Below, piece after piece: positions 29,001 through 38,321 of a stretch of 50,992 bases of DNA. The stretch is from assembly GCA_016839905.1 (NCBI GenBank), contig JAEOTJ010000055.1, positions 1 to 50,992 on the forward strand. The letters run 5' to 3'. The notes under the pieces were generated by a model. The model saw only the letters and a list, made by a program, of their open reading frames with translations, was not told the origin of the DNA and made no database searches. Each line of letters starts with the position of its first letter. Within the stretch, counting starts at the first letter, position 1. This DNA comes from Promethearchaeota archaeon. Its GTDB lineage: Archaea > Asgardarchaeota > Lokiarchaeia > Sigynarchaeales > SOKP01. The position numbers and the translations under genes are program-made.

Positions 29001-30073
29001 ATTAGGTTATCATCAGAATTAAACCCTATATTAATACCGCTATTATTATTTGATTTTATGATATTTGACACGATCTCATTTGAATCACAATCATCTTCAA
29101 AAAATATCCCATAAATTGAATTATTAGATATATAATTATTAGTTATATTGCAATCATCAGAACGATATAATTGAATTCCACGTAAATTATTTATTATATC
29201 ATTATTCATAATAGTATTATTAACGCTATCTCGTATAGATATTCCTTGTCCGTTAAGTATTTTATTATCATTCATAATATTATTCGAAATATTATTGTAA
29301 TTACTATAGTCAAATAAAGAAACTCCACTCCAATTGTTTTTGTTAAAAATATTTCTCGTGATATGATTATAATTACCAGTATCACAATATATTCCATGTC
29401 CGTTATTATTAAACGTATTTTCGGAGATAGATGTATTTTGACTTTCAATTAGGTTTATTCCACAGATATTATTATTACTAATATTATTAAGTGAGACATT
29501 ATTTTCTGTTGAAATTATTACCCTAATTCCTATATCATTGTTATTAACATTGTTTTTTATTATAGTATTATTTTCACAATAACCTAATAGTAAAATCCCG
29601 TTGAGTCCATTAAATGAACAATTGTTTTTTATTAACTTTCCATTGCTAACGTTATCTAATCGAATCCCCCCACAAACCATAGAATTTTTTGAATTGAGGA
29701 TTGTACAATTCTTTATCGTAAAATATACGCTTGAATCAACGATATCAATACAGCTACCAGTTGCTAACCCATCAATAGTCACATTTTCAATAACATAAGG
29801 GGCATTTAAAGTCCCAGAACCATTACACCATTCTTGACTTTCTGCCCAGGACCAGTTATGAGCTCCCACACCTTTCGCACTCCCATTAATAAAAATGGGA
29901 TTTCCCGTAAGATTCCAGTATCCCGCGCATTTTAATTTTAATTTAAGATTATTTTCAGAACCCTCCTCACTTTTAATAGGATTATCACTAAAATTTAGAT
30001 GGTTAACCATTAAAATCGCAATAAAAATTCCTGCTAAAGCAAAGAACTTTTTTATGATTAAACTCAGCTTCAT
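26060..30073 (-). CDS. giant secreted beta-helix surface protein with three NosD modules
   Basis: ATG 30073 gives a good signal sequence (MKLSLIIKKFFALAGIFIAILMV); a GTG nine bases upstream is the alternative. Three consecutive modules of about 330-370 residues each start with a variant of W-N-DPYIIENV-IDG and run through NosD-like beta-helix coils, each closing with a GNYW-D/H-Y-G-D-DDGIGD segment. Two Ig-like domains (FYANDSVGN and FYAIDITGH) follow, then an acidic Asp/Glu stretch, a transmembrane helix and a Lys-rich cytosolic tail. The architecture equals the 21297 protein with the helix unit triplicated. The protein should be a very large glycosylated surface filament or binding protein. 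It is divergent to the RHH-like gene at 30327. Confidence 0.85.
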   Translation of the reverse strand: MKLSLIIKKFFALAGIFIAILMVNHLNFSDNPIKSEEGSENNLKLKLKCAGYWNLTGNPIFINGSAKGVGAHNWSWAESQEWCNGSGTLNAPYVIENVTIDGLATGSCIDIVDSSVYFTIKNCTILNSKNSMVCGGIRLDNVSNGKLIKNNCSFNGLNGILLLGYCENNTIIKNNVNNNDIGIRVIISTENNVSLNNISNNNICGINLIESQNTSISENTFNNNGHGIYCDTGNYNHITRNIFNKNNWSGVSLFDYSNYNNISNNIMNDNKILNGQGISIRDSVNNTIMNNDIINNLRGIQLYRSDDCNITNNYISNNSIYGIFFEDDCDSNEIVSNIIKSNNNSGINIGFNSDDNLIYYNSFINNRLHAIDNGTNNIWDNGTIGNYWDNYTGTDANDDGIGDNNYTIDGTSISNDTVPIWNDGPNGDKIFVDDSDPNNNWKNARFKFVPKGSGIWDDPFIIENVAINGLDSGNCIEIRNSDVYFIIRNCTFYNSSGGMYEAGIKLEGVNNSQLINNNCSNNKRNGIYLFNSNNNTIFSNIAENNDIKGIYLESSNDTKLSENKIYSNYNRGIDLKNCENNFIFNNSIKDSPFGIYLHTCNDNNITENIGNDNEKGIYLYSCFNNRIFSNFMYDNVENGIKLAESSYNVFSDNFINNSLEIGIGLDWTCSYNNFTGNIIKNSMQYGVFIKYSDTHNNTFFLNSFYNNGINAIDNGTNNYWDYTNLGNYWSDYSGSDLNDDGIGDDPYNINGTANSIDYKPIWYDEWYTDKIFIDDNNPNFNWSKTMAENLWCTGSGTWNDPYIIDNVIIDGKNSGSCIEIQNSNEYFIIQNSICFNSESSTGSDYPGGIKLNNTNNGKIILNNCSNNGWGIILLDSNNISGNENFIENNDGGIFLHNSNYNTFKQNSVNNNRGGFLFYGIFISSSDNNTFIVNNASNNEYAINFVSSNNNSILGNILVDNDKGIIFGALMPSENDNNIFINNIIHNNTLYGVEIGEPFIGDSSDNLFYNNSFSNPDGTNAIDDGDNNMWYQGTVGNYWHNYAGVDNDDNSIGDALHPIPGSGIAQDLYPIWHDAPDIIIYSPISSNISGENAPLFNVSITDPNLHTMWYTLDNGITNVIFFSNGTINQSLWDVLGNGTIMIKFYANDSVGNIGFARVMFRKDIIAPNINIIFPIQNQFCGINAPTFNLSITEGNLVSKWYSLDGGLTNETFTGLSDIINQTIWESIPNSTIVTIRFYAIDITGHINFEDVDIVKFYTQKPGPVDDDENKDDNDDDDIEKEGDVNFTLLLNGVFIGTTGALGGYVLILLNKVKKLNKVVDQQKIKKKITQKSQKSKNK

Positions 30074-30220
30074 CGAATTCACAATATAATTTTTAATTTG
30101 TATTGGTTATATACCATTTTAAAAGTATATGACAAGAAAGTTCCAATATAAAAATGTAGTCTTTCCTTATATAATTAGGTACTAAATGAATATTATCATT
30201 CAATTCATATTACTGAAAAA

Positions 30221-30230
30221 ATTGTTTCGT
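30221..30230 (+). promoter_or_regulatory. conserved upstream element ATTGTTTCGT, copy 2
   Basis: Identical ten bases to 23414-23423, lying 106 bases before the ATG of the paralogous regulator, in the 253-bp divergent region shared with the giant beta-helix gene. An adjacent TCAATT.ATATTA.T-like stretch upstream is loosely conserved too. Confidence 0.4.
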
Positions 30231-30326
30231 TTAATGGTGATTCAGAGTGAAAAAATTTAAATAGTTAGTAAAAGCAATTATATATTGTTATATTTAATAT
30301 GATCTTAATTAGAGTTTATAAAAAAA

Positions 30327-31427
30327 ATGACACCCGTAAATTATTTATCCACCAAGAAGACTTCTAATCTTAATATATCTATTTCTCCTGCCCTAAAAGA
30401 TTGGATTCAACGATTCTTTAATAAAAAAAATGATGAATTTCCTAATAATGAGAATTATAAAAGCTTATCAGCATTTATTTGTAATATCATGGAAAATGTG
30501 CTGAAAATCTTCGAAAAAGGTAAAACACTCGATGATTTTAAAAAAGTAATGGATGAGGAAACAAATGTTTTTTTCCGCCAATATAATGTAATGATGCTCG
30601 GTCCTTTTCTCGACTATAATTGTGAATTACATAAATACACCCCTGTAGAGTTTAAATCCATTTTATCATTCCTTCTTAGAGTAAGAAGTATGTTAATGAA
30701 AGATATAGATCCTCATGATCCCAAAAGTTTTAGATTATTTTTTGAAAAGATGAGAACTCGCTACCTATATGGAAATTTAACTAAAGATATTATATTTGAT
30801 ATTTTTACAGATGATAGTAAACATGAATTCAGAGCAATTATCGAACATACAGGAACTTATAAAAATATTCATTATTATAATGGTAAATTACTTGCCTCAA
30901 TATTAGGAATCTTTGGCCTAGAACTCACGGACTTTATTCATTCTGAGGAAGAAATATATTATAGAATGGATATGGTACCTACAGAATTATTTTATAATAA
31001 TAAATTACTTAAAAAGGAAAGGGTAAAGCTTTTAAAAGCAAATGTCAAGTTTTTAACCAATTATAATAGAATCCTTGATGTAGATTCAGAACATTTATGG
31101 ATTGCTCAGGCACAGGATAAAAATTTGTATGTAAGTTTTAAAAATTTGAGAACATTTAATCAGTGGATCAAAAAAATTGAAGATGACTTACAGATATATG
31201 GTGAAAAAGAAAATTTCACTATAAAAATGTTGAAATACTTTGAAAAAATTCATTGGATTCGGATTTTAGATACAAAACAATTATCTTTCCAATTAGATCT
31301 ATCAAATGAAGAAAATGAAAAGGAAATACAATATCTATTTGATTATCTTTCAAAGTCCTATGAATTTTCCCGTGATAATGGAATTTATTATATAGAGAGA
31401 GCTAGGAAAAACAATAAAAGTGATTAA
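30327..31427 (+). CDS. RHH-like putative regulator, paralogue 2
   Basis: A 366-residue paralogue of the protein at 23515, colinear from the first residue to the end with no large gaps. The N-terminal strand-helix-helix (NLNISISPALKDWIQRFF ... AFICNIMENVLKIFEKGK) is nearly identical, which suggests a shared DNA target. The C-terminal region is more divergent apart from the blocks RYLYGNLTKDI, IHWIRILDTK and SFQLDLSNEEN. The start ATG at 30327 has no competing upstream ATG. It is divergent from the giant beta-helix gene and followed by the convergent nucleotidyltransferase pair. Confidence 0.75.
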   Translation: MTPVNYLSTKKTSNLNISISPALKDWIQRFFNKKNDEFPNNENYKSLSAFICNIMENVLKIFEKGKTLDDFKKVMDEETNVFFRQYNVMMLGPFLDYNCELHKYTPVEFKSILSFLLRVRSMLMKDIDPHDPKSFRLFFEKMRTRYLYGNLTKDIIFDIFTDDSKHEFRAIIEHTGTYKNIHYYNGKLLASILGIFGLELTDFIHSEEEIYYRMDMVPTELFYNNKLLKKERVKLLKANVKFLTNYNRILDVDSEHLWIAQAQDKNLYVSFKNLRTFNQWIKKIEDDLQIYGEKENFTIKMLKYFEKIHWIRILDTKQLSFQLDLSNEENEKEIQYLFDYLSKSYEFSRDNGIYYIERARKNNKSD

Positions 31428-31444
31428 AATCATTATATAAAGTC

Positions 31445-32041
31445 TTATTCTATTTCTTTCAATTTATTTAAAATCTCTTTTGAGATATTCCTGAGATTAT
31501 TATTATAATCTAATTCAAAACTTTCTAAAATATTTTTAAAGTCTTTTTCTATATCATTCCATTTTAATCGGAAATATAGGTAATTCCAATCTATTTGATT
31601 CTTATTGGCTATTATTACTTGTAGGATATCACCTATGTCAACAGAAGTCCGATCAGATCGAGCTAATTTTGTTAAGATAAAATCTTCAACTGATAAGACA
31701 TAAAAATTAGCATAGAACTTCTTTCTTTTTTTGACCATATCGTCATCCCAATTAAAAGCATCACAAGGCTTCAACCATATCTCTGCCTCACCGAATTTTC
31801 CATGTACAGTAAATAAATCATGATTTGCTTTTGGATTTTGACGTGTTAGAATCTCATTTCGTATCAGATTTTCAATAAATTTGTCTAAATCCTGTTGATT
31901 TTTAATATATATACATATATTAACATCTAGGGTAGATCGCGCGACATTATATGCTGGAAGTGCTAATCCTCCGATAATAACCGCAGGAATATTTAAATTT
32001 ACTGCAAGATCTAAAATTAATTGAAGAATTCTACTTTCCAA
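31445..32041 (-). CDS. nucleotidyltransferase-like protein (toxin or aminoglycoside-type fold)
   Basis: The segment IIGGLALPAYNVARSTLDVNI fits the pol-beta nucleotidyltransferase pattern GG-x10-R-x-T-x-D, although the second metal ligand is Asn in DVN where Asp is usual. The C-terminal half (DFILTKLARSDRTSVDIGDI) resembles the substrate domain of AbiEii/DUF-type nucleotidyltransferases found in toxin-antitoxin pairs. The start is TTG at 32041, since the frame has a TGA three codons upstream. This start lies inside the upstream small gene, giving an 11-bp overlap that implies translational coupling. The altered metal site means activity is not certain. Confidence 0.7.
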   Translation of the reverse strand: MESRILQLILDLAVNLNIPAVIIGGLALPAYNVARSTLDVNICIYIKNQQDLDKFIENLIRNEILTRQNPKANHDLFTVHGKFGEAEIWLKPCDAFNWDDDMVKKRKKFYANFYVLSVEDFILTKLARSDRTSVDIGDILQVIIANKNQIDWNYLYFRLKWNDIEKDFKNILESFELDYNNNLRNISKEILNKLKEIE

Positions 32042-32192
32042 CGTCCATCATCTTTAAGAGATCTTTAAAAATTTGTTCTGGTGTTTTACCACGTTCTATT
32101 AAGCATTGAAATTCTTCTACTTTCTTATAAGCCCTCTCAATATCTGAAAGGCTAATGTGAATAGGTGCACGTTCTCTTTTTTTTTTAATCAT
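32031..32192 (-). CDS. small 53-residue protein, putative partner of the nucleotidyltransferase
   Basis: A short frame from ATG 32192 to TAG 32031. The product begins with a basic run (MIKKKRERAP) and continues with amphipathic helical sequence (SDIERAYKKVEEFQCLIERG, then TPEQIFKDLLKMM). It overlaps the downstream nucleotidyltransferase start by 11 bp, as antitoxin genes often overlap toxin genes. No family recognised. The codon pattern and the overlap support it as real; the antitoxin role is inferred from size, charge and position only. Confidence 0.6.
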   Translation of the reverse strand: MIKKKRERAPIHISLSDIERAYKKVEEFQCLIERGKTPEQIFKDLLKMMDVGK

Positions 32193-32347
32193 CTTTTTCT
32201 ATTAATCTTATATGATAATTCTTATATATAATTTTATATCTGCTTATACTTTTCTTCATTAAAGATCACTTCTAGTCCATGAATAATGTTAAGAAAAGAA
32301 TATTTTGTAATTATTCTTTTAATTTTCAATTCATTTATTTTATTATA

Positions 32348-33400
32348 ATGAATGAAAAAAAAAAGCCCTCAAAAGTAATCCGTTTAGCTCATGGTGCAGG
32401 TGGTGTTTTACAGGAAGAATTAATTAAATTCATCACTAAGGGCATTCCATTTAAAAATATAAATGAGGGAATTGGTGTCGAAGAGTTAGACGATGGAGCC
32501 ACAATACCGCTAATAAACTATGATAAAGAAATAGTCATAACTGCGGACGGGCATACAGTTTTTCCTTTATTTTTTCCAGGAGGAGATTTAGGAAAATTAA
32601 GCATTTGCGGTACTGTGAATGATATTTTAATGATGGGGGCAGAACCCTTGGCATTAACTTCTATAGTTATCATGGAAGAAGGTTTTAAATTTGATACTTT
32701 AGAAAAGGTCATGGCTTCCTTTAATTCTACAGCTAAAGAAGCAAATATTGCAATTATTGCAGGAGATACAAAAGTAATGCCTCGTGGAACTTTAAATGAT
32801 ATGATTATTACTACATCTGGGATTGGAATTAGGGAAAAAAAAATTAAAATTGAAGATAAAAATGTTAAACCAGGAGATAAAATCATTATTACTGGTAGCA
32901 TCGGTGATCATGGGACTGCTTTAATGGCAACTCGAGAAGGATTAAATATTTCTACGGAGTTAAAATCTGATATTGGACTATTACTTGAAATTTATCATGC
33001 TTTAAAGTCAGAAATCAGCTATAACAATGTTCACGCAATGAAAGATCCTACAAGAGGGGGAATTGCTGGAGCTTTAAACGATTGGGCAGCAAAATCTAAT
33101 GTTAGTATTTTGCTAAAAGAAGAAAAGATTCCCATTAAGAAACAAGTAAAAGTAATTTGTGAAATGTTAGGATTAGATCCATTTAATATCGCTTGTGAAG
33201 GGAGAGCTCTCTTATCTGTCGATTCACAGCACGCAGATAATATTCTTGAAAAAATAAAAACTACTAAAATGGGTCGAGAAGCAGAGATTATTGGTGAAGT
33301 TAAGGCAGATAATCCTAAAAGAGTATTATTGGAAACGATAGTTGGGGGTACTCGATTTGTTGATATGCCTATAGGTGAGTCAATTCCTAGGATTTGTTGA
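32348..33400 (+). CDS. hypE: hydrogenase maturation protein HypE
   Basis: HypE is a PurM/AIR-synthase-fold ATPase that dehydrates its C-terminal thiocarboxamide to thiocyanate, supplying the cyanide ligands of [NiFe]-hydrogenase. The N-terminal LAHGAGG and the central KDPTRGGIAGALNDWA are hallmark motifs. The protein ends in PRIC, so the carbamoyl-accepting terminal Cys is present. The start is ATG 32348; an in-frame ATG at 32279 would add 23 residues of hydrophobic sequence not found in the family. Length from 32348 is 350 residues, as expected. It acts with HypF (18735-21119). Confidence 0.95.
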   Translation: MNEKKKPSKVIRLAHGAGGVLQEELIKFITKGIPFKNINEGIGVEELDDGATIPLINYDKEIVITADGHTVFPLFFPGGDLGKLSICGTVNDILMMGAEPLALTSIVIMEEGFKFDTLEKVMASFNSTAKEANIAIIAGDTKVMPRGTLNDMIITTSGIGIREKKIKIEDKNVKPGDKIIITGSIGDHGTALMATREGLNISTELKSDIGLLLEIYHALKSEISYNNVHAMKDPTRGGIAGALNDWAAKSNVSILLKEEKIPIKKQVKVICEMLGLDPFNIACEGRALLSVDSQHADNILEKIKTTKMGREAEIIGEVKADNPKRVLLETIVGGTRFVDMPIGESIPRIC

Positions 33401-33461
33401 TTTAAAAAGTATAACTATTAAGTATGAATAAGTATAAATATTGAGTCATACTATTATTTAT

Positions 33462-33701
33462 ATGATCATGAAAAGAAAAATTGGCCCAAAAGGACAAGTT
33501 GTAATTCCAAAAGATATACGAGAATTACTAAATATAAATCCCGGTAGTGAGTTATTGATAGAATTAAACGGAAATGAAATAATTATGCGTGTGGCAAGAA
33601 ATGATGAAAATTTTCTAGAAGCCTTTACAAAAACACCTAAAAAGTTAAAAAATAAAATAGATTATAAAAAACTTCTTGATGAACAGTATGACAGATACTA
33701 A
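33462..33701 (+). CDS. vapB: VapB-type antitoxin, AbrB/SpoVT fold
   Basis: The N-terminal swapped-hairpin DNA-binding motif is clear: KRKIGPKGQVVIPKDIRELLNI, followed by GSELLIEL and IIMRVA. The C-terminal 30 residues would wrap the toxin. The start is ATG 33462 or 33468 (MIMKRK). A TTG at 33441 is unlikely. The last 14 bases overlap the vapC start, the classical arrangement for coupled toxin-antitoxin translation. AbrB-type antitoxins autoregulate; no operator was identified. Confidence 0.88.
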   Translation: MIMKRKIGPKGQVVIPKDIRELLNINPGSELLIELNGNEIIMRVARNDENFLEAFTKTPKKLKNKIDYKKLLDEQYDRY

Positions 33702-34116
33702 AAAAATCATTTATATTGATGCAAATATTTTTATAAATAATGTACTATATGAATTGACAGAAAATACAGAGGCAAAGAATTCTAATACATTTTTAAAAAA
33801 AATTATAAAGAAGGAAATTCTAGGAATCACTTCTGCTTTAACTTGGGATGAATTTACATGGATTGTAAGAGTGAACTTAGGAAAAGATATAGCAGTTGAG
33901 AAAGGAAAAGAATTTCTTGTTTTTCCAAATTTATTAATAAAAAATGTTACCTTGTCATCAATAATCAAGGCACAAGAATTAATTTCAGCTTATGATATTC
34001 GTCCGAGAGATGCAATTCATGCAGCTTGTGCTTTAGAGAACAATACTAATACAATTTGTAGTTTTGATGATGATTTTGATAAAATTAAAGAAATAAATAG
34101 AATTAAACCACAATAA
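33688..34116 (+). CDS. vapC: VapC-type PIN-domain ribonuclease toxin
   Basis: PIN domain with the acidic residues in place: IYIDANIF (first Asp), the Glu of WDEFTW, the Asp of IRPRDAIHAA and the Asp cluster CSFDDDFDKI near the end. Such toxins cleave RNA, often tRNA, when freed from VapB. ATG 33688 (MTDTKK) is preferred over an ATG at 33676 because it fits the normal family N-terminus and the overlap with vapB. The last ~56 codons plus 13 bases beyond the stop are duplicated at 46201-46380. Confidence 0.9.
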   Translation: MTDTKKIIYIDANIFINNVLYELTENTEAKNSNTFLKKIIKKEILGITSALTWDEFTWIVRVNLGKDIAVEKGKEFLVFPNLLIKNVTLSSIIKAQELISAYDIRPRDAIHAACALENNTNTICSFDDDFDKIKEINRIKPQ

Positions 34117-34298
34117 TATGAATATTCCTAGCTTTAAGATTTTTAGAAGTAAAGAATTTACTGAGAAAATTATATAGAAATGTCCTATTATTTCGGAAAA
34201 ACTTATATTTGTGTAATTATATTATTTTATTAAGATCAGTAATAATAATAATACCAAAACACAAATAATTAAAAAGAAAAGCTCAAAACTTTTTATAA

Positions 34299-35984
34299 TT
34301 TCCGATTATTCCAGTTGTAGCAGTTTATGGTGTAGGAGTGCACCAATTACTTGAAGAAGCCATAGAATTAATTATTTATCATCATCCACATTATCATAAT
34401 GAAAAGGAATGAATGAATGTTCATGAACAACTCACTTATGACCAGATTCTAACAGAACAAAATCAAACAATAATTAATCAAGATATTTCTGTTAAAAAAT
34501 TGTTTCAATTCCCAGATTTATCTTCCATTCTTTCTTTTGGTAAAGAAGTAGAAACAAGAATCATGAATTTGGTTAGAGAAATTGATGAGTATCAAGAACA
34601 TTTTTCACGGTATAATTATCCTTCACGATTTTTAGCAATTATAATTTTAGAGAATGATGAGGAAATAATACAAATTTTTAAACCAAATAAAATAGTCCAT
34701 GAAATCATAGAATTAGCTGAGAAATATCGCATAGAATTAGAGGATTATTATGGAGAGGATATTAATACGATTATATCTTCAGAGATATATAATAATATCC
34801 ATGAAATAATTGAAAACGTAGTGTAAGTTAAATTTCAAGGAAAAAAGAAAGCTACTTTAACCGATAAATTCGATCATCTTACTACACATTCTATTGGGGG
34901 ATATATTATTCTAACTTTAGTTCTTTTTGGCATATATTATTTTTCATTTCTTATTGGTGATTTTTTAGGTGGATTAATAGATGACATATTTACTACATGG
35001 AGCGAAGTGGTTTATGAAACTTATGGTGAGAATAATTTATGGGTATCAATACAATGGGATGGTGGTGTGGGTGGAATTTTTAGAGCTATTGGATGTGTCT
35101 TAGTATATGTAGTCCCATTCTTTTTAATAATTGAAATCTTGCAAGATTCCTGGTATTTACCACGGTCAGCTTTTCTCATGGATAAATTTATGCATTATTT
35201 AGGAGCACATAGAAAAATAATCATTCCAATGATTTTAGAGTTTGGCTGTAATGTGCCTGTATGCATAGGTTATAGAATCATAGAAACTGAGCAAGAAAAG
35301 AAAATATCCATTGCCCTAACATCACTAATTCCTTGTGCAGCTATAATGGTAGTTGTTTTAGGATTAGTTGGATGATCTTTAAGAATGATATGGGTTTTAA
35401 TTCTCTTAATTATAAATTTCTCCGTAATCATTTTTGTTGGTAGATTATTAAATAAAGTAATGCCGGGTCAATGTACGGAACTAATCATGGAAATGTATGA
35501 ATATAGAGTTCTTAATTATAATGTTATTATTAAGCAAACTTGGGTTAGAACTAAGGAATTTATATTTAAATCCTTACCTCTCATAATCATTATTGGCATT
35601 ATCTTGGAAATTATGCTCATTTTAAATGTTTTAGAACCCATTAATATTGTTTTATCTCCAATTACAGTGTTATGGTTAGGCTTGCCAATGATCACGGGAA
35701 TATTCCTGATTTATGGAATTTTACATAAAGAACTAACCTTGGTGCTTCTTGCCGTCTTGGCAAACTCAATGGGACTAACATTATTAGAATTAATGACTCC
35801 AATCCAGATGGTCGTATTTTGTTTAGTAACAATGCTTTATATTCCGTGTTTTGCTACTATTATTATTATAGCTAGGCAAACCAGTTGGAAATATGCAATG
35901 CAAATATCGGCTCTTGAGATCGGTATTGCTTTATTAATTGGTGGGATGGTTATTTGGGATTTTAATTTTATTACAAGTCTTTAG
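34299..35984 (+). pseudogene. feoB: degenerate feoB, missing G domain, three in-frame stops
   Basis: This stretch aligns colinearly with residues ~157-717 of the intact FeoB encoded at 47454-49607, in a single frame with only one codon lost near the second stop. It lacks the start and the GTPase motifs G1-G4. Stops interrupt at 34410 (TGA), 34824 (TAA) and 35373 (TGA); the last two replace Arg codons. The otherwise invariant membrane segment GFGCNVPAC-GC is changed to EFGCNVPVC-GY. It cannot make a working iron transporter. No feoA precedes it. The absence of frameshifts over 560 codons is notable. It lies directly downstream of vapBC. Confidence 0.92.
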
Positions 35985-35999
35985 TTCTAAAATAAAGCA

Positions 36000-36325
36000 A
36001 GAGGTTTTGAGGTTTTAAAAAAAAGTATGTATTAATTCGAGAAGAATAAGGATTTTTTCCATTATATTAATATAATATGTTAATATTTTATGAACAACTT
36101 CTTAGGAATATAGTCTAATATCATTTAAAGTTTTCAAGATTTCCCGCTTTTTTATTCAAGCCATAAAAAATTATAATAGTTATTTTTAACCTACTTGAAT
36201 TTTGCGTAATATTAATTTCTAATAAGGATTTTAAATTTCATATTATTTTATAATTCGGTAATACTTATTTAATATAATGCTTTTTTTATCAATATAGAAT
36301 AAAATTCTAAATTTGATAGTTTTAA
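36000..36325. other. intergenic region upstream of the chelatase operon
   Basis: About 325 bp with no gene. A TTATTTAATATAATG stretch near 36266-36280 is a candidate TATA box for the chelatase operon, about 50 bases before the ATG. Nothing else was recognised. Confidence 0.5.
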
Positions 36326-38302
36326 ATGACGCACTATAAGCCATATCCTTTTACTGCAATAGTGGGACAAGATTTAATGAAATTAACTTTAATATTAAAT
36401 ACCATTAATTCAAGAATCGGAGGAGTCCTGATAAAAGGTACGAAAGGTACTGCAAAATCTACTGCAGTAAGAGCTTTAGCAGATTTGTTACCCGAAATTG
36501 AAGTGATAAAAAATTGTCATTTTAATTGTAATCCTAAGAATTTAAAAGAATCATGTCATGATTGTCAACATCAAATAATAGACGGAATGATAAAAAAAGA
36601 TAATATCGTGCTACGTAAAATGAGTGTTATTAATCTACCAATCAATGCCACTGAGGATAGAGTTGTTGGCACGATAGATATAAAGAAAGCATTGGAACAA
36701 GGTTTAAAATCCTTAGAACCGGGCATTTTAGCAGAAGCAAATAGAAACATTCTTTATATTGATGAAGTAAATCTTCTCGCTGACAATGTAGCCGATATTT
36801 TATTGGATAGTGCAGCAATGGGGATAAATATAATCGAAAGAGAAGGGTTAAGTTTTCATCATCCTTCAAGTTTTATTTTAGTAGGCACGATGAATCCTGA
36901 AGAGGGAAATCTGAGACCCCAGCTTTTAGACCGCTTCGGTCTAAGTGTTGATGTAGAACGTATTGAAAGCATAGAACAAAGAGTTCTTATAATGAAATAT
37001 TCTGAAGAATTTCAAGAAGATCCAATCAAGTTTTATGAAAAATTTGAGAGAAAACAAATAGATTTGCATAATAAGATTATTAATGCTCGGCGTATTTTAA
37101 AGACGATTCAAGTTTCTGATGATCTGTTAGAAAAAATTGCTAAAGTATGTGTAGCATTCCAAACAGATGGACATAGGGCAGATATAACCATGAATCGTGC
37201 TGCGAAGACTATTGCAGCCTTTAATGAAAGGACGAATGTTAATGAAGAAGACATTAAAGTTGCAGCAAAATTAGTTTTAGGACACAGGTTAAGACGATTA
37301 CCTTTTGAAGATCAAACTATTGATGAAGAGAGTATTGAAGAACTATTTAACAATAACATTGATAAGAATGATCGGCAAGAATCTAAAGATAATCCAAATA
37401 ATGAGATAATTAATCATCAAATCTTAAATAGAAAAGAAGAGATCTTTAAAATTAATAAAAATATAAAAGCAGATAAAATCATTCAAAATAAAAAGATGCG
37501 AGAAGTAATTAATACTTCCGGACAGAGAATCCACCATCCTACTAATTCTATCAGGGGAAAATATATAGGTGGGCAAAAACCTAAGGATTATGATTTTCCC
37601 ATCTCCCAAAATATAGCCATTAATGAAACATTAAACGAGGCTTCATTATCACCGGAAAATAGAAATATGCTAAAGAATGAAGGTAAATTGATTATTAGGG
37701 AAAATCACGTTCATATAAAGAAACGAATGGGTAAATCAAGTTTTCTGATTATTTTTTGTGTAGATGCTTCTGGTTCAATGGGAGTTAATAAGAGAATGGA
37801 AGTTGTAAAGGGAGCAATTTATTTAATTTTACAAGAAAATTACGTGCATCGTGATAAAGTATCTTTAATTGTATTTAGAAATGACAGGGCAGAAGTAATA
37901 TTACCACCTACCAGAAGCACGGATTTAGCATATAAACTCTTAAAAAATATTCCCTCGGGTGGAACAACTCCTCTAGTCGCTGGTTTATTAAAAGCTCTGG
38001 ATGTGGCTCTCGAAGAAAATAGAAAAAAGACAGGTTATATCCCGCTCATTATTCTTTTAACAGATGCTAGGGGTAATGTTTTTTATAATGATGCCATAAA
38101 TGATGTTTTAAAGATGGGAGAACAAGTTGCTAAACGAGACATTAGTATGATCATTATTGACATGGAGAATTCAGATGTGAAATTAGAAATTTCTAAAAAA
38201 TTAGCCAGAGTATCCAACGCAGCATATTATCACGTGGATTCTTTAAATAAAGAAAGGATGAATGAAATCTTAACAATTGAAGGAATTTATGATAAAATTT
38301 AA
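36326..38302 (+). CDS. fused ChlI-ChlD-type chelatase AAA+/VWA subunit
   Basis: This is the motor subunit of a class I metal chelatase. The N-terminal AAA+ domain has Walker [10 protein letters not shown] (residues 38-46), a cysteine cluster (CHFNC...C-x2-C at ~67-83), Walker [11 protein letters not shown] and the sensor segment GTMNPEEG. A charged linker (about 340-440) leads to a C-terminal von Willebrand A domain with the complete MIDAS motif DASGS near residue 470 and the matching threonine and aspartate (GGTTPL, LLTDAR). The ChlI and ChlD functions are joined in one protein, as in many archaea. It is followed after 19 bp by the CobN-like catalytic subunit, so the two form an operon. Cobalt insertion for corrinoids is the likeliest role; magnesium or another metal cannot be excluded. 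Confidence 0.9.
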   Translation: MTHYKPYPFTAIVGQDLMKLTLILNTINSRIGGVLIKGTKGTAKSTAVRALADLLPEIEVIKNCHFNCNPKNLKESCHDCQHQIIDGMIKKDNIVLRKMSVINLPINATEDRVVGTIDIKKALEQGLKSLEPGILAEANRNILYIDEVNLLADNVADILLDSAAMGINIIEREGLSFHHPSSFILVGTMNPEEGNLRPQLLDRFGLSVDVERIESIEQRVLIMKYSEEFQEDPIKFYEKFERKQIDLHNKIINARRILKTIQVSDDLLEKIAKVCVAFQTDGHRADITMNRAAKTIAAFNERTNVNEEDIKVAAKLVLGHRLRRLPFEDQTIDEESIEELFNNNIDKNDRQESKDNPNNEIINHQILNRKEEIFKINKNIKADKIIQNKKMREVINTSGQRIHHPTNSIRGKYIGGQKPKDYDFPISQNIAINETLNEASLSPENRNMLKNEGKLIIRENHVHIKKRMGKSSFLIIFCVDASGSMGVNKRMEVVKGAIYLILQENYVHRDKVSLIVFRNDRAEVILPPTRSTDLAYKLLKNIPSGGTTPLVAGLLKALDVALEENRKKTGYIPLIILLTDARGNVFYNDAINDVLKMGEQVAKRDISMIIIDMENSDVKLEISKKLARVSNAAYYHVDSLNKERMNEILTIEGIYDKI

Positions 38303-38321
38303 TAAAAAATTGATTTGAAAA

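Noticed and set aside
34299..35984. Selenocysteine or pyrrolysine recoding of the feoB stops
   Set aside because: The stops are mixed (TGA, TAA, TGA), two replace Arg codons, and the copy also lacks its G domain and has altered invariant residues.
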